Notes under the pieces: model-generated
What the model was told of the DNA's origin: nothing
What the model saw: the letters and a program-made list of their open reading frames with translations, nothing else
Database searches by the model: none
Source: Leptolinea sp964420995
Lineage (GTDB): Bacteria > Chloroflexota > Anaerolineae > Anaerolineales > Anaerolineaceae
Assembly (NCBI GenBank): GCA_964420995.1
Contig: CAYQUX010000004.1
Coordinates: 122,747 to 186,746 of the forward strand
Length of the DNA: 64,000 nucleotides
Reading direction: 5' to 3'
Made by a program: the position numbers and the translations under genes
In this document: positions 35,250 to 45,000 of the stretch, one piece after another
How the letters are laid out: each line of letters begins with the position of its first letter
How positions within the stretch are numbered: the first letter of the stretch is position 1

Positions 35250-36650
35250 ATGGCAAGATTAGCAGGTATTGCGGGAATGACCACCCCGAAAGAAGAAGAT
35301 CTGGTATCAATCATGCTCGATAAGGCAACCCACCGGGGAACACAACACCGAAAAACAATCAATACACCGGGTGTAATCATGCAGGCTGGCTGGAACGATG
35401 CGGAATCCAGGCCGGTTCCACAGTCGTTGATTTCACAGGTTGTGTGGGATGGCGTAGCCACCCCCATACCAACAACGGCCAACCTTCGAACACACAAAAC
35501 ACCGTTTGCTCTGGCCGCCATGACGGCAGATGGACTTATGTTGGCTCGAGACCGTGTTGGTGTTAAGCCATTGTATTACGGGCCCTGCTCTGTCGGGCTG
35601 GCATTCGCGTCAGAGGTCAAATCATTGCTGCCGGTCACCAGGCAGATACATGAACTTCCCACTGGGGTAATGCTGCTTGCCGGACGGTCTATCAACATCC
35701 ACTACGAACCATCAATACAGATGTTACCGCACGAAGATGTAACCAATACAGCAACGGGCTTACGGTTACGCCTTGAACAGGCAATCACCCGTTGTGTCGA
35801 TCAAAACGAAATGGGGAGCTGGCTCTCTGGCGGGTTGGATTCTTCAGCCATCGCCGCGTTGGCCAGACCATATGTCCGCAAATTGCATTCATTTGTGAGC
35901 GGAGTTGACGGAGCGGAAGACCTGACCTATGGTCGGCAGATGGCGGAATACCTGGGGACAGAACACCATGAATTGAAAGTAACTCTGGCAGATATGCTCG
36001 CTGTTTTACCGAATGTGATCTATCATCTCGAATCGTTTGACGCACTTTTGGTACGTTCATCGGTGACCAACTTCCTGGCGGCCAAAGAGGCATCCAATTA
36101 TGTGGGAGCTGTGTTTTCAGGTGAGGGTGGCGATGAATTATTTGCCGGTTACGAATATATTAAATCTCTCCCACAAGATCAAATAGCCGGTGAGCTGCTG
36201 GATATCATCCAACGGCTGCATAACACCGCGCTTCAGCGTGTGGATCGCTGTTCACAGGCACATGGCCTGACTGCCTTTGTCCCATTCCTTGACCCTGATG
36301 TTTTGGATTACGCGCTGGCCATTCCAACCCGGTATAAAATATTCCAGGAAACCCAGCCGCCTGTTGAGAAATGGATATTGCGGAAATCGGTCGAAGATTA
36401 CCTGCCCGCTTCAGTTCTGTGGCGTCCAAAGGCGAAATTCTGGCAGGGCGCTGGTGTTGTTGACCTGCTGGAACAGTACGCTGAAATGAATATCAGCGAC
36501 TCAGACTTCAAACGTGAACGCTATCTCACCAATGGATGGACATTGAACTCGAAGGAAGAGCTGATGTACTATCGCATCTTTCTCGATCATTTCGGAGAGC
36601 TGGAAAATCTGGACTGGATGGGCCGTACAAAAGGCGCCCCGGTATCTTAA
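35250..36650 (+). CDS. Asparagine-synthetase-like protein lacking the glutaminase Cys
   Basis: A 466-residue AsnB-family protein. ATG 35250 is fixed by TAAGGAGG seven bases upstream. The N-terminus MARLAGIAG aligns with the family's MCGIAG, giving Ala5 in place of the N-terminal Cys nucleophile plus three extra residues, so glutamine hydrolysis should be lost. The rest of the glutaminase fold remains (LARDRVGVKPLYYG, LAFASEVKSL). The synthetase domain keeps the ATP PP-loop S193GGLDSS199 and SGEGGDELFAGYEY (290-303). It may use free ammonia or another amine, as beta-lactam synthetases do. It is shorter than AsnB (about 550). It starts 143 bp after the opine-dehydrogenase gene. Confidence 0.88.
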   Translation: MARLAGIAGMTTPKEEDLVSIMLDKATHRGTQHRKTINTPGVIMQAGWNDAESRPVPQSLISQVVWDGVATPIPTTANLRTHKTPFALAAMTADGLMLARDRVGVKPLYYGPCSVGLAFASEVKSLLPVTRQIHELPTGVMLLAGRSINIHYEPSIQMLPHEDVTNTATGLRLRLEQAITRCVDQNEMGSWLSGGLDSSAIAALARPYVRKLHSFVSGVDGAEDLTYGRQMAEYLGTEHHELKVTLADMLAVLPNVIYHLESFDALLVRSSVTNFLAAKEASNYVGAVFSGEGGDELFAGYEYIKSLPQDQIAGELLDIIQRLHNTALQRVDRCSQAHGLTAFVPFLDPDVLDYALAIPTRYKIFQETQPPVEKWILRKSVEDYLPASVLWRPKAKFWQGAGVVDLLEQYAEMNISDSDFKRERYLTNGWTLNSKEELMYYRIFLDHFGELENLDWMGRTKGAPVS

Positions 36651-36739
36651 CTGCATCCATTCCTTGAAGAGACAGTCTCGTGCATAAATAATGACCGTCA
36701 TTTGCTCGAATTGACCGGTTTTATATTTCAAATGATTGG

Positions 36740-37309
36740 ATGAAGGGTATGGAATCATTTGACTGGTATGCGTGGGTTATCCTTCCGATACTTGTTTTTA
36801 TTGCCCGGGTAGCCGATGTAACCCTGGGAACCCTGCGAATTGTCTTCACATCCCGCGGCAAACGGAATCTGGCACCGGTATTGGGCTTCGTTGAAGTTTT
36901 CATCTGGATAGTGGTGGTCAGTCAGATCGTGTCAAATATGCACAGTTATCCGGCTTTTATCGGGTACGCGGCCGGGTTTGCCATGGGCACATACATCGGC
37001 TTGAGAATCGAACAGAAACTCGCCATTGGGACTCTGGTTCTACGCATCATTTTGCCGCAAGGTGGTGAGCAACTGGCTCATGATCTACGTGTGGCCGGTT
37101 TTGGTGTCACCATTGTCAATGGAGAGGGCGCCACCGGACCGGTCAAATTACTGTACTCGGTCATTAAACGAAAAGAGTTACAGCACATCACTGAAATCAT
37201 TCATCAACATAATCCGAAGACATTCTTTTCGGTGGAGGAAGTCAGCTCGGCAGAAAGCGGTGTGTTTACCAGTGATTACATGACAGGAAAACGGTCTCAC
37301 AGAAAATGA
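36740..37309 (+). CDS. UPF0316-family membrane protein (DUF5698/DUF2179)
   Basis: A 189-residue protein. Three membrane segments (about 10-28, 47-67, 71-90) carry the DUF5698 pattern RVADVTLGTLRIVFTSRGKR and GYAAGFAMGTYIGLRIE. A soluble DUF2179 domain (about 100-180) is of the kind suspected to bind nucleotides. Function unknown in the family. The ATG at 36740 or 36749 could start; neither has a well-spaced site. It is 89 bp after the AsnB-like gene and may be part of that transcript, but the family is widespread and probably unrelated. Confidence 0.85.
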   Translation: MKGMESFDWYAWVILPILVFIARVADVTLGTLRIVFTSRGKRNLAPVLGFVEVFIWIVVVSQIVSNMHSYPAFIGYAAGFAMGTYIGLRIEQKLAIGTLVLRIILPQGGEQLAHDLRVAGFGVTIVNGEGATGPVKLLYSVIKRKELQHITEIIHQHNPKTFFSVEEVSSAESGVFTSDYMTGKRSHRK

Positions 37310-37316
37310 AATAACA

Positions 37317-37349
37317 AAAGCCGGGGTTCACAAACTTGACCCCGGCTTT
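37317..37349. terminator. Bidirectional hairpin terminator
   Basis: An 11-bp perfect stem (AAAGCCGGGGT and its complement) with an 11-nt loop and T-rich flanks. It lies just after the UPF0316 gene and also serves the PTS operon from the other side. Confidence 0.82.
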
Positions 37350-37516
37350 ATTCTCACTTCTCTGGCAGAATACTAACCAGATACACAACTTGAGAGGAAA
37401 AATTAAATTTTTCTCCAAAGTACCAGTATTTTTTAAAACCGGTCGAAAAGATATTGTTTTAGATCGTGCGGAATAATCACATCACTTACCAATTACCATG
37501 CCTGAAAAAGGCATAT

Positions 37517-38845
37517 TTATTTAAATAGCCCTGAAACAAAAGCCAAAATTGAACCCACCACGCCAAAGTCCGGGTCACCAAAACAACTATCAGGTATTCC
37601 GATGGCCGTCACCGCCCGCAGGGATATGCCCGCCAGTAAGGTGAATAGCAGTCCGCACAGGAAGCCTCCCACCACGGCGCCCTTCCAACCGCCGGTGGCA
37701 TTGCCGTAAACCCCTGAGGTTCCGCCGCAAAAAAAGTGAATGATCATGGATGGCAGAATGATCCCACCCAGCCAGCCTATGGCTCCGCCTCCGTCCGGCA
37801 TGGCCGCGATCTGCATACCCAGCGCCACGAGGCCTCCGGCAATTGAAGCCAGATACCCCACCAGAACGGCGTTCTGCGCGTAGGGGAAAACCACCGGGCA
37901 ATCCAGGGCGGGGATGGCGTTGGGAACAATGCGCTCCGCGAAGCCGCGAAATGCGGGGACAATTTCAGCGAGGATCATGCGTACCCCCAACAGGATCACA
38001 CCCACGCCGCCGGCAAAGGTTAACCCCATGATGAGAGCGTTCAGCCACCAGGCATCACCATTGCCGAAAATGGCGGCTACCCCGGCAATTCCTGTCGCGT
38101 TTAAGGCGGCCGCGGTTGATATAAGGTAAATAAGGAACATCACAGTCCCCATGGCCACCAGAGGTTCACGCATAAAGCCGATCCATTCAGGGAATTTCAA
38201 ATTTTCCGTGGAATCCTTCGGGTTTCCCACTTTATCCCCCAGCCAGCCAGCCAGAACGTAATTGGTGGTACCAAAATGGCCCATCACAAAATCTTTTGTG
38301 CCGGTGATCTTTTCCACAAACGGCGCCGACAACCAGGGGAAAAAGACCATCATGAAACCAACAATCAAAGATGAAACAGCAATCAGGGCGATCGGGGACC
38401 CATCTTTGAAGATGGTCAACCCCAGAATCCCGGTTACCAGCGTAGCGGCAAATAGCGTATGGTGGCCGGTAAGGAACACGTATTTCATCGGGGTAAACCG
38501 GGCCAGCAATAAATTAACAAAGAATGCGAAGAAAAACACCAGCGAAATTTGAACACCGTAAAACTCCTGCGCCCTGGCGGTAAAGACCTCATTAACCGGC
38601 AGAGTGCCCTGAAGGCCAAAGCCCTGCTGCATCAGGCCGCCCAGCGGGGTGATGGCAGTGATCACAATATTCGCCCCGCCGCTCAGGATTAGAAAACCAA
38701 GAATTGTTTTTACTGTGCCTGAAATGACAATATTGACCGCCTTTTTCAATGAGATCAAACCCACCATGGCGATCAGACCCACCAGTATAGCGGGCTTGCT
38801 CATGATCTGGACAAAAACATCCAGTGTTGATTTCAGGAGGTCCAT
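37517..38845 (-). CDS. PTS ascorbate-type permease IIC (UlaA-like)
   Basis: A 442-residue membrane protein of the PTS-EIIC AG superfamily (ascorbate/galactitol type), with about 10-11 hydrophobic segments. Recognisable parts are an N-terminal SKPAILVGLIAMVGLISLKK, FLTGHHTLFAATLVTGIL, and DCPVVFPYAQNAVLVGYL. It carries the sugar across the membrane while IIB phosphorylates it. The substrate may be L-ascorbate or another acidic or polyol compound. The usual Ula catabolic enzymes are not in the operon. Last gene of the operon, 26 bp after IIB. Confidence 0.9.
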   Translation of the reverse strand: MDLLKSTLDVFVQIMSKPAILVGLIAMVGLISLKKAVNIVISGTVKTILGFLILSGGANIVITAITPLGGLMQQGFGLQGTLPVNEVFTARAQEFYGVQISLVFFFAFFVNLLLARFTPMKYVFLTGHHTLFAATLVTGILGLTIFKDGSPIALIAVSSLIVGFMMVFFPWLSAPFVEKITGTKDFVMGHFGTTNYVLAGWLGDKVGNPKDSTENLKFPEWIGFMREPLVAMGTVMFLIYLISTAAALNATGIAGVAAIFGNGDAWWLNALIMGLTFAGGVGVILLGVRMILAEIVPAFRGFAERIVPNAIPALDCPVVFPYAQNAVLVGYLASIAGGLVALGMQIAAMPDGGGAIGWLGGIILPSMIIHFFCGGTSGVYGNATGGWKGAVVGGFLCGLLFTLLAGISLRAVTAIGIPDSCFGDPDFGVVGSILAFVSGLFK

Positions 38846-38871
38846 TTTCCCAACACCTTTCTGGATTCAGT

Positions 38872-39174
38872 CTACATCTTCTTTGCCTGAATCTCCCGGT
38901 AGGCCGGTACGAGTACGGCTTCAATCTCTTTTTCGTCAAACAGGTTGTGCACCTCGATAACGGGTATATCCAGCGATTCCTTCAACCGTGAACCGAATTC
39001 CGTGGAGGTTACGAACAGGTCCGGCCACAGAGATTTTGCCGTGCTGACATCTCCCACCTCAACAATAAACTCGCGCTCGTCCACGCCGTTGCGCTTTAGC
39101 ACACGCTCCACCCCCATTTTTACCAGCAACCCACTTCCCAGGCCCATGCCACAAATCGCCGCGATTCGAATCAT
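38872..39174 (-). CDS. PTS IIB component (ascorbate/galactitol type)
   Basis: A 100-residue phosphocarrier with the active Cys8 in the P-loop-like ICGMGLGSGLLVKM. It passes phosphate from IIA to the incoming sugar. ATG 39174 has AAGGAG nine bases upstream; a longer frame starting at 39276 overlaps the 29-residue ORF and has no site. Confidence 0.93.
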   Translation of the reverse strand: MIRIAAICGMGLGSGLLVKMGVERVLKRNGVDEREFIVEVGDVSTAKSLWPDLFVTSTEFGSRLKESLDIPVIEVHNLFDEKEIEAVLVPAYREIQAKKM

Positions 39175-39214
39175 ATTGTTTTGTGCTCCTTTCAAGTTTG
39201 ATGGATGTGATCGG

Positions 39215-39304
39215 TTATTTCGCAAAGATACCAAGAATGAGGGCAAGGATGACGAGAAATAAGGCGATCCATCCATTTCTATCCCGGCGGTCTTTATTAT
39301 TCAT
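39215..39304 (-). CDS. 29-residue membrane peptide in the PTS operon
   Basis: A short open frame: MNNKDRRDRNGW, then a hydrophobic stretch IALFLVILALILGIFAK and a stop. AGGAG is eight bases before its ATG, as good as its neighbours' sites. The N-terminal half is strongly charged and the C-terminal half is one membrane segment, the pattern of small regulatory membrane peptides. It lies in the 174-bp gap between IIA and IIB, which would otherwise be oddly wide for this tight operon. It may assist or regulate the IIC permease. No homologue is known to me. Confidence 0.72.
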   Translation of the reverse strand: MNNKDRRDRNGWIALFLVILALILGIFAK

Positions 39305-39348
39305 GGTTTACACTCCTAACAGGCAAGTATCCTTTGTAGTAACTATAC

Positions 39349-39816
39349 TCAAATATTCCATGCTGGTGTATTCACAGAATAGAAAACATCCAGTAGTTGG
39401 GCCGGTGATTCACAGCGGCGAAGTCTCACGATATTTTCCACATCGCTCAACACCTGAGCCATTTCTGCCAGACTTTGAATATGCTGTGATGAATCGATTG
39501 GCGCGAGGGCTACCAGAAGCCAGACCGGATCATTTTCACGATTGCCAAAATAAACCGGCGTTCTGAGTTTTGCCACCGCCATACTGGCACGGATGACTCC
39601 GTCTTCAGGCAGGGCATGCGGGAGGGCGATTCCGGGAGCCACAACGATATACGGGCCGAATTCATTCGTCACGCGAATCATGGCATCAGAGAATCGTTCC
39701 TCTGTGGCGCCTTCCTTGAAGAGCATGGTTCCACAGTAACGTACGGCTTCCTGCCAGGTGGCGGCTTCCACATCCGCCGCCACAAGGGAAGGGCGAAGAA
39801 GGTCTTTTATGTTCAT
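39349..39816 (-). CDS. PTS IIA component (mannitol/ascorbate type)
   Basis: A 155-residue IIA domain with phospho-site H67 in PGIALPHALPEDGVI. It accepts phosphate from HPr and gives it to IIB. It is clearly a paralogue of the C-terminal domain of the GntR fusion upstream (both share GPYxVVxPGIAxxHALPxxGVI). The start overlaps the fusion gene's stop by four bases (ATGA). Confidence 0.94.
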   Translation of the reverse strand: MNIKDLLRPSLVAADVEAATWQEAVRYCGTMLFKEGATEERFSDAMIRVTNEFGPYIVVAPGIALPHALPEDGVIRASMAVAKLRTPVYFGNRENDPVWLLVALAPIDSSQHIQSLAEMAQVLSDVENIVRLRRCESPAQLLDVFYSVNTPAWNI

Positions 39817-41120
39817 ATACCGGTAATTTTCTCCAGGTTCTCTGTAAGAATGTGAAGCGCCTGCCGGGGTGTTCCGGCTTCCATTAAGGCCGCTTTCCGT
39901 GCCGGGCTGGTCAGTGCTTCCGCGATAACATTCAACGCTTCCGCGTGCTGACTGGCATCCACCGCCGCGATGGCGATCAACAAGCGCACAGGATCGTTTT
40001 CGGAGTTGCCAAAGGGTAGCGGCGGGCTCAGGCTGATCAGCGCCAGTGCCGGTTTTATCACTCCCTCGGTGGGAAGCGCGTGAGCCACGGCGATTCCGGG
40101 TGAAACCACAAAATACGGCCCCAGTCTGCGGGCTGTATCAACCATGGCTTGCCCGTAGCGTTCTTCCGCCGCGCCTGTTTTATGGAATAACCTGCCGGCA
40201 TGTAAAACCGCCTCCATCCAGTTGTCAGCTCGAAAATCGACAGAAATTCGGTCCAACGGAAGCATATCTTTCAACGGATGCGCGGCGGTCACTTTCGTGG
40301 CGTCAGCGTGTGCGTCTACATTCATCAAACCCGACTGGTTTAAATTCACCGCCCGTTCGAGCATGGCGTAAAACGATTCGTTCTGGGCGCGCCGGGTGAC
40401 TGTTTTGATTCTGAACCGGTCTGGCCGGAACCAGATGAGACCGACTTCCGTTTTGTTCCCCTCGTCATCATAGGTGATGGACTCAGACAGCAAGACGGCA
40501 TCTCCGACTTTTAATCCCAACAACGCCGCGATGGTTGTTGACGCGCGGGCAACAGATATGGTATTTGCCGCCCAATCCATACGGATACCAAAACAGCGTT
40601 CCACTGTTTCAACCAGGCCCGCGTTGGCAAAATCCTGTTCGAGCAGTCCTCTGAACTTGTTGCCGGGGAAAAACGATTCCAGAAGCATCAGTGGTATTCC
40701 ATTTACCTTACGCAAGCGTTTTAAATAAAAAACCATTTCCGTCGTTGGGATGCCCAACCGCACGGCCTGTTTTTCCGGCACAGGGATGAGACGTTGTTCC
40801 AGTACTTCTGTGGTGAAGGGAATACCGCGCAGTACCAGATCCTGGTAGATACTCAAATGGCCGGAAAATGATTGGTCTAACTCGGGCTGTCCGACAAACG
40901 TTCCCTTTCCATGGATCTGCACGACCAACCCTCTATCGATCAACAGGGATATGGCTTTTCGTAGTGTGCCCCGGCTCACATCCAGTGATTGAGCCAGTTC
41001 CACTTCGCCCGGAAACTTATGGTCACTTTTCCATTCCCCGGTATTGATCTTCGTTTCCATCCAGGCGGCAAGCTGACAGTAGATTGGCTGGCTGCTTGAA
41101 CGGTTAACCTGAAATTGCAT
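39813..41120 (-). CDS. GntR-UTRA regulator fused to a PTS IIA domain
   Basis: A 435-residue regulator. A GntR winged helix (about 8-75, FPGEVELAQSLDVSRGTLRKAI) is followed by a UTRA/HutC ligand-binding domain (about 88-240) and a complete EIIA domain (about 285-430) with the phosphorylatable H347 in PGIAVAHALP. GntR-UTRA proteins normally end after the UTRA domain. Here repression can be read both by ligand and by phosphorylation state, as in PRD regulators, but by a different design. It is the first gene of the PTS operon and presumably controls it. Confidence 0.93.
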   Translation of the reverse strand: MQFQVNRSSSQPIYCQLAAWMETKINTGEWKSDHKFPGEVELAQSLDVSRGTLRKAISLLIDRGLVVQIHGKGTFVGQPELDQSFSGHLSIYQDLVLRGIPFTTEVLEQRLIPVPEKQAVRLGIPTTEMVFYLKRLRKVNGIPLMLLESFFPGNKFRGLLEQDFANAGLVETVERCFGIRMDWAANTISVARASTTIAALLGLKVGDAVLLSESITYDDEGNKTEVGLIWFRPDRFRIKTVTRRAQNESFYAMLERAVNLNQSGLMNVDAHADATKVTAAHPLKDMLPLDRISVDFRADNWMEAVLHAGRLFHKTGAAEERYGQAMVDTARRLGPYFVVSPGIAVAHALPTEGVIKPALALISLSPPLPFGNSENDPVRLLIAIAAVDASQHAEALNVIAEALTSPARKAALMEAGTPRQALHILTENLEKITGI

Positions 41121-41323
41121 GGTTTTTCACTTTCTTTGAGAGGTACATAGAGGATCATATACACCTTACCCAATTATTGAGCGCAAGTCAATCAAAATTT
41201 CGGAAACAGGAGAAAGGGCACCGAATCCATGTGATGTTTGGCCCTCAGTACGCTACAGACAAATCTCATAACCTTATATCTTGTGTTCCCCTAACCGCGC
41301 TTGTCTTTTAGAATTACAGAAGA

Positions 41324-41986
41324 ATGAGAGAAATTCCCCTGTTCCCCCTTAACGCGGTGCTGTTTCCTGGTGTACCGCTTCACCTGCATGTCTTTGAAGA
41401 CCGTTACAGGAAGATGGTGCGCCAGTCTCTGTCACGAGACAATTTACTCGGGATCGTATTGATCCGCCAGGGGGTGGAAGCGCTGGGCCCGCTCCCCGAA
41501 CCCTACCGGGTTGGCACGCTGGGGAGGATTGTGGAATCGCAAACCCTGTCAGATGGGCGGATGAACATCACAGTAATGGGAGTGGACCGCTTCCGCATCC
41601 TGCAAACCAACGCCGACCGGCAGCCTTTTCTTATCGGCGAAGTGGAAAGCAACCCCTTCGAAATGCCCAACCTCATACAGGTGCACCGTCAATCAAGGCT
41701 GCTGGCAAACGCCGTGCAACGGTATCTATCCGGTTTAAGCCGCGCCCATGTGGAAGAAATGGATTTTTCGAGATTCTCACCACCCCAGGATCCCATCAAC
41801 CTGATCTTTCTGGCTGCCGCCCTGCTGCAAATCCCACCCCAGGAAAAGCAGCCCATCCTCGAAGCCTATTCCATTAAGGATATGATGGATATTGTGGAAC
41901 GTCTTTACCGGCGTGAAAACGGACTTATGTCCGCGCTCTATCCTGCGGACGAGATTCCCGCCCGGCGGGCCGCCTGGTTGAATTAA
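41324..41986 (+). CDS. Lon N-terminal-domain (LON/PUA-like) protein
   Basis: A 220-residue protein made only of the Lon substrate-binding domain: LFPLNAVLFPGVPLHLHVFEDRYR at the start (first part LFPLNAVLFPGVPLHLHVFE), a beta-rich part to about 110, then a helical bundle to 210. It lacks the AAA and protease parts. Such stand-alone proteins may bind unfolded proteins or ligands; the role is unproven. Monocistronic. Confidence 0.9.
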   Translation: MREIPLFPLNAVLFPGVPLHLHVFEDRYRKMVRQSLSRDNLLGIVLIRQGVEALGPLPEPYRVGTLGRIVESQTLSDGRMNITVMGVDRFRILQTNADRQPFLIGEVESNPFEMPNLIQVHRQSRLLANAVQRYLSGLSRAHVEEMDFSRFSPPQDPINLIFLAAALLQIPPQEKQPILEAYSIKDMMDIVERLYRRENGLMSALYPADEIPARRAAWLN

Positions 41987-42013
41987 CCTCTGGCGCAGTC
42001 ACCCATTTCAATG

Positions 42014-42047
42014 AAAACCGGGCGGATTCTTTCATCCGTCCGGTTTT
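42014..42047. terminator. Bidirectional hairpin terminator
   Basis: A 14-bp stem with one G-T wobble (AAAACCGGGCGGAT) and a 6-nt loop, between convergent genes. Confidence 0.8.
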
Positions 42048-42077
42048 GGTCTCTTTCCTGAGTTTGAATTTGGCAGG

Positions 42078-45000
42078 CTATTCTACAAATTTGTCCGCGT
42101 CTATCCACAGGTACCGTTCAAGGGGAACATCGATGGGTGTTCCAACAAACCCCTGAAGGTAGGGTTTAACCAGGATATAAGAATTGCTGTGGGACAGGAA
42201 AATGGCGGGTGAGTCATTGACAAGTATATCTTCCGCCTGCTGGTACATTTGAATACGTTTGGCCGTGTCCTTCTCCACCCGGGCATCCTCAAGGAGCCTG
42301 TCCAGATCAGGGTTGGAGTAATTTCCCCGGTTCATTTCGTTGTTGGAATGGAACAGCACGTCCGCGAAATTCTCGGGGTCCGGGTAGTCGGCGCACCAGC
42401 CCTCGCTGATCAATTGGCCGTGTTTCCCCGAGTCCAACACATCCATATAGTATTCAGGATCGATATTCTGAACGGTAATATTGACGCCCAGATTGTCTCT
42501 CCACATCTGCGCCAGCGCGGAGATGCTTTCACCAACCGAACTGCCATATCCGGATATTGAGAAAATGATCGGAGGCAGTTCCCCACTGCCGTATTTCGAT
42601 TCCTTCATCAGAGCGCGGGCTTTTTCCGGGTTGAATTCCAGCCCCTGGTTGCTTTTGTCATACCCCGGAAGCGCCGGCGGATACAATCCTCTGGCCGGTA
42701 GCGCTCCGTTCTCCATGATTACATTTATGTATTTCTCTTTATCCACAGCCATGGCGAATGCCTGCCGCACCTTCACATCGTCGAATGGCGGCTGGCTGAC
42801 ATCAAATGTTATGTAACTGGTGCACATATTGGTATTACTCTTCAATTGATTGTGCATTGGTTCTGAGGGGTCTTTGAACCGCACCAGATCATCATATCCA
42901 ATATAGGTGTAATCTATGATTCCCTGCTCAAACAACTGCATGCTGGTTCCCTGGTACAACAGGGTAAGAATGGCTTTGAGCTTTGGCTTGTCTCCGTAGA
43001 ATTGCTCAAACCGTTCGTAATATATCGCTTTCCTGGCATCCCAGCGGATAAGACGGAAGGGTCCAGTTCCATTGGGTACACGATACCAGGTTTTGCTCTT
43101 TTCAATATTCTCCCTGTCCACAATAAACCCTGTCGGGTAGGTCAACTTCAACAGGAAATAGGGAACCGGTTCCTCCAGTGTAACCTGAAGTGTATGCTCG
43201 TCAATGACCTTCAAGCCGCTGATATGTTCAGCATTCCCCTCGTGCATTTCCTTAATTCCCTGGATGTCCCCCAGATAGGTTAACACGGTATCCGAATCAG
43301 TTTTGGGGCTGGCCGCGCGTTCCCATGAATACACCACATCATCCGCGGTGACCGGGCGCAGGTTATGAAAGACAGCTTCCGGTTGTAAATGGAAGGTGTA
43401 CACCAGTCCATCCTCACTGATGTCCCAGCTCTTTGCCAGGTCAGGTTTTACATTCAGATTCGTGTCATACGCCACCAATCCACTGAAGACAGTGGAAAAA
43501 CCGACGGAACCGTGTGAAGTGGCCGGGTCGTTTTCCGAAGGATTATCCGTTTCACCTCCATCGATAATCAACAATTCATCCCGCGAGTATCCGGAAATAA
43601 TCGGAGCTGTTATTTCGATGGTCTTATAAAGTGAATAAATGGCATCTTTCGAAAAATCGTACATATCACGAGTTGATGCCATCAATAGACTTATATTCGA
43701 TGTATAACCTCGCACTGTCACAATACCAATTTTAAATTTTTGAACCACTTCTGGAACACGAGCTTCTGATTCGGTCAACCATCCCTTTGACCCATCATCC
43801 ATTTCAAACTCTTTGTCCACCAGGTGCTCAATATCAATTAATCCATCCACATTTTTTTCTCGAATATCAATGGCTGTTTCTTGAAGAGAATCCCCTTGTC
43901 TTATGGGATTCACAAACATGCGGCCAAAAACAGATCCTTTATTCATTGAAATTTCAAAAAGTGAGGACATCGATATCTTTGATGTACTGATTTTTGCAAT
44001 TGGAGGAATTTCGATCTTTACTCCCTGTCCTGAATTTGTGTAAATACCCTTCTCTGCCGGGGGAGGCGTAAACAGAGTAGCTGTTGGTAATTGGGGATAT
44101 TTTGTCGGCGCGGCAGAAAGTGAACTGGCTCTGGCCGGAGTCACACCCATGACAACGGATGCCATCATAAGAAGGGTGATAGTCAGAACAACTCCAGTCC
44201 GCCGTTTTGGGGAGCGGCTTAAGACAAAAGCCGCCGCGCAGGCCATCAACGCTCCGAGAACAGAAAGAATGATCGGAGTCATATCGGGACCCCGGGTTGA
44301 TGGTCCACCGGTCGAATCCGCAGAATTCACGGTTCCATCACCCGCCCCTGTACTGCCAAAAGCGATCGGAAGCGAGGCTTCCGCCGTGCCTGTGGGGAGC
44401 GGGGTTTCTTCAACATCAGGTTCCGCGGTTGTATCAGCGACCAGCGAGTTGTTGATGGGCTGCATGGTTGGAATTTCGGTCGGAACAGGGGTTGGTTTTT
44501 CAACTTCTTCCGCCCATTTTGCTTCCGGCACATTGATGGATTTACGCCATTCTTTTTCAAAACCGTTCAGGTCAAAACCATAGACCTTCATCATGGCGTC
44601 ATCCACTGTGGTGCCACTAGACAAGGTCTTCAGCAGGTTGTTTATCTTGTCTCGTCCGTATGTTTCGATCAGGTACTTCACCATATAGAATGATTGACTG
44701 TAGGAAAGGTCTGCCAGTTCCGAATCGGAAGAAAAACTGGCGGAAAGAATATTGAAGGAGATCAGATCATCGTTCTCCTTCGCCTTCTCGAAAACTTCCA
44801 CTGTACTGTCATCAGGCTCGCCTTCGGCATAAACCGCCAGCCCTTCCTCCAGCCAGGTGGGGGTTGTGTACAGGCAGGTGAAGGTGAAGTTCCCCACAAG
44901 CACATGGGTCAATTCATGCGCCTCGGTTGCCTTTGTCCAATCCAGGTTCTTTTCTTCGACACCGATCACGATTTTGTTGGAATCGGTAAAGGCCATACCT

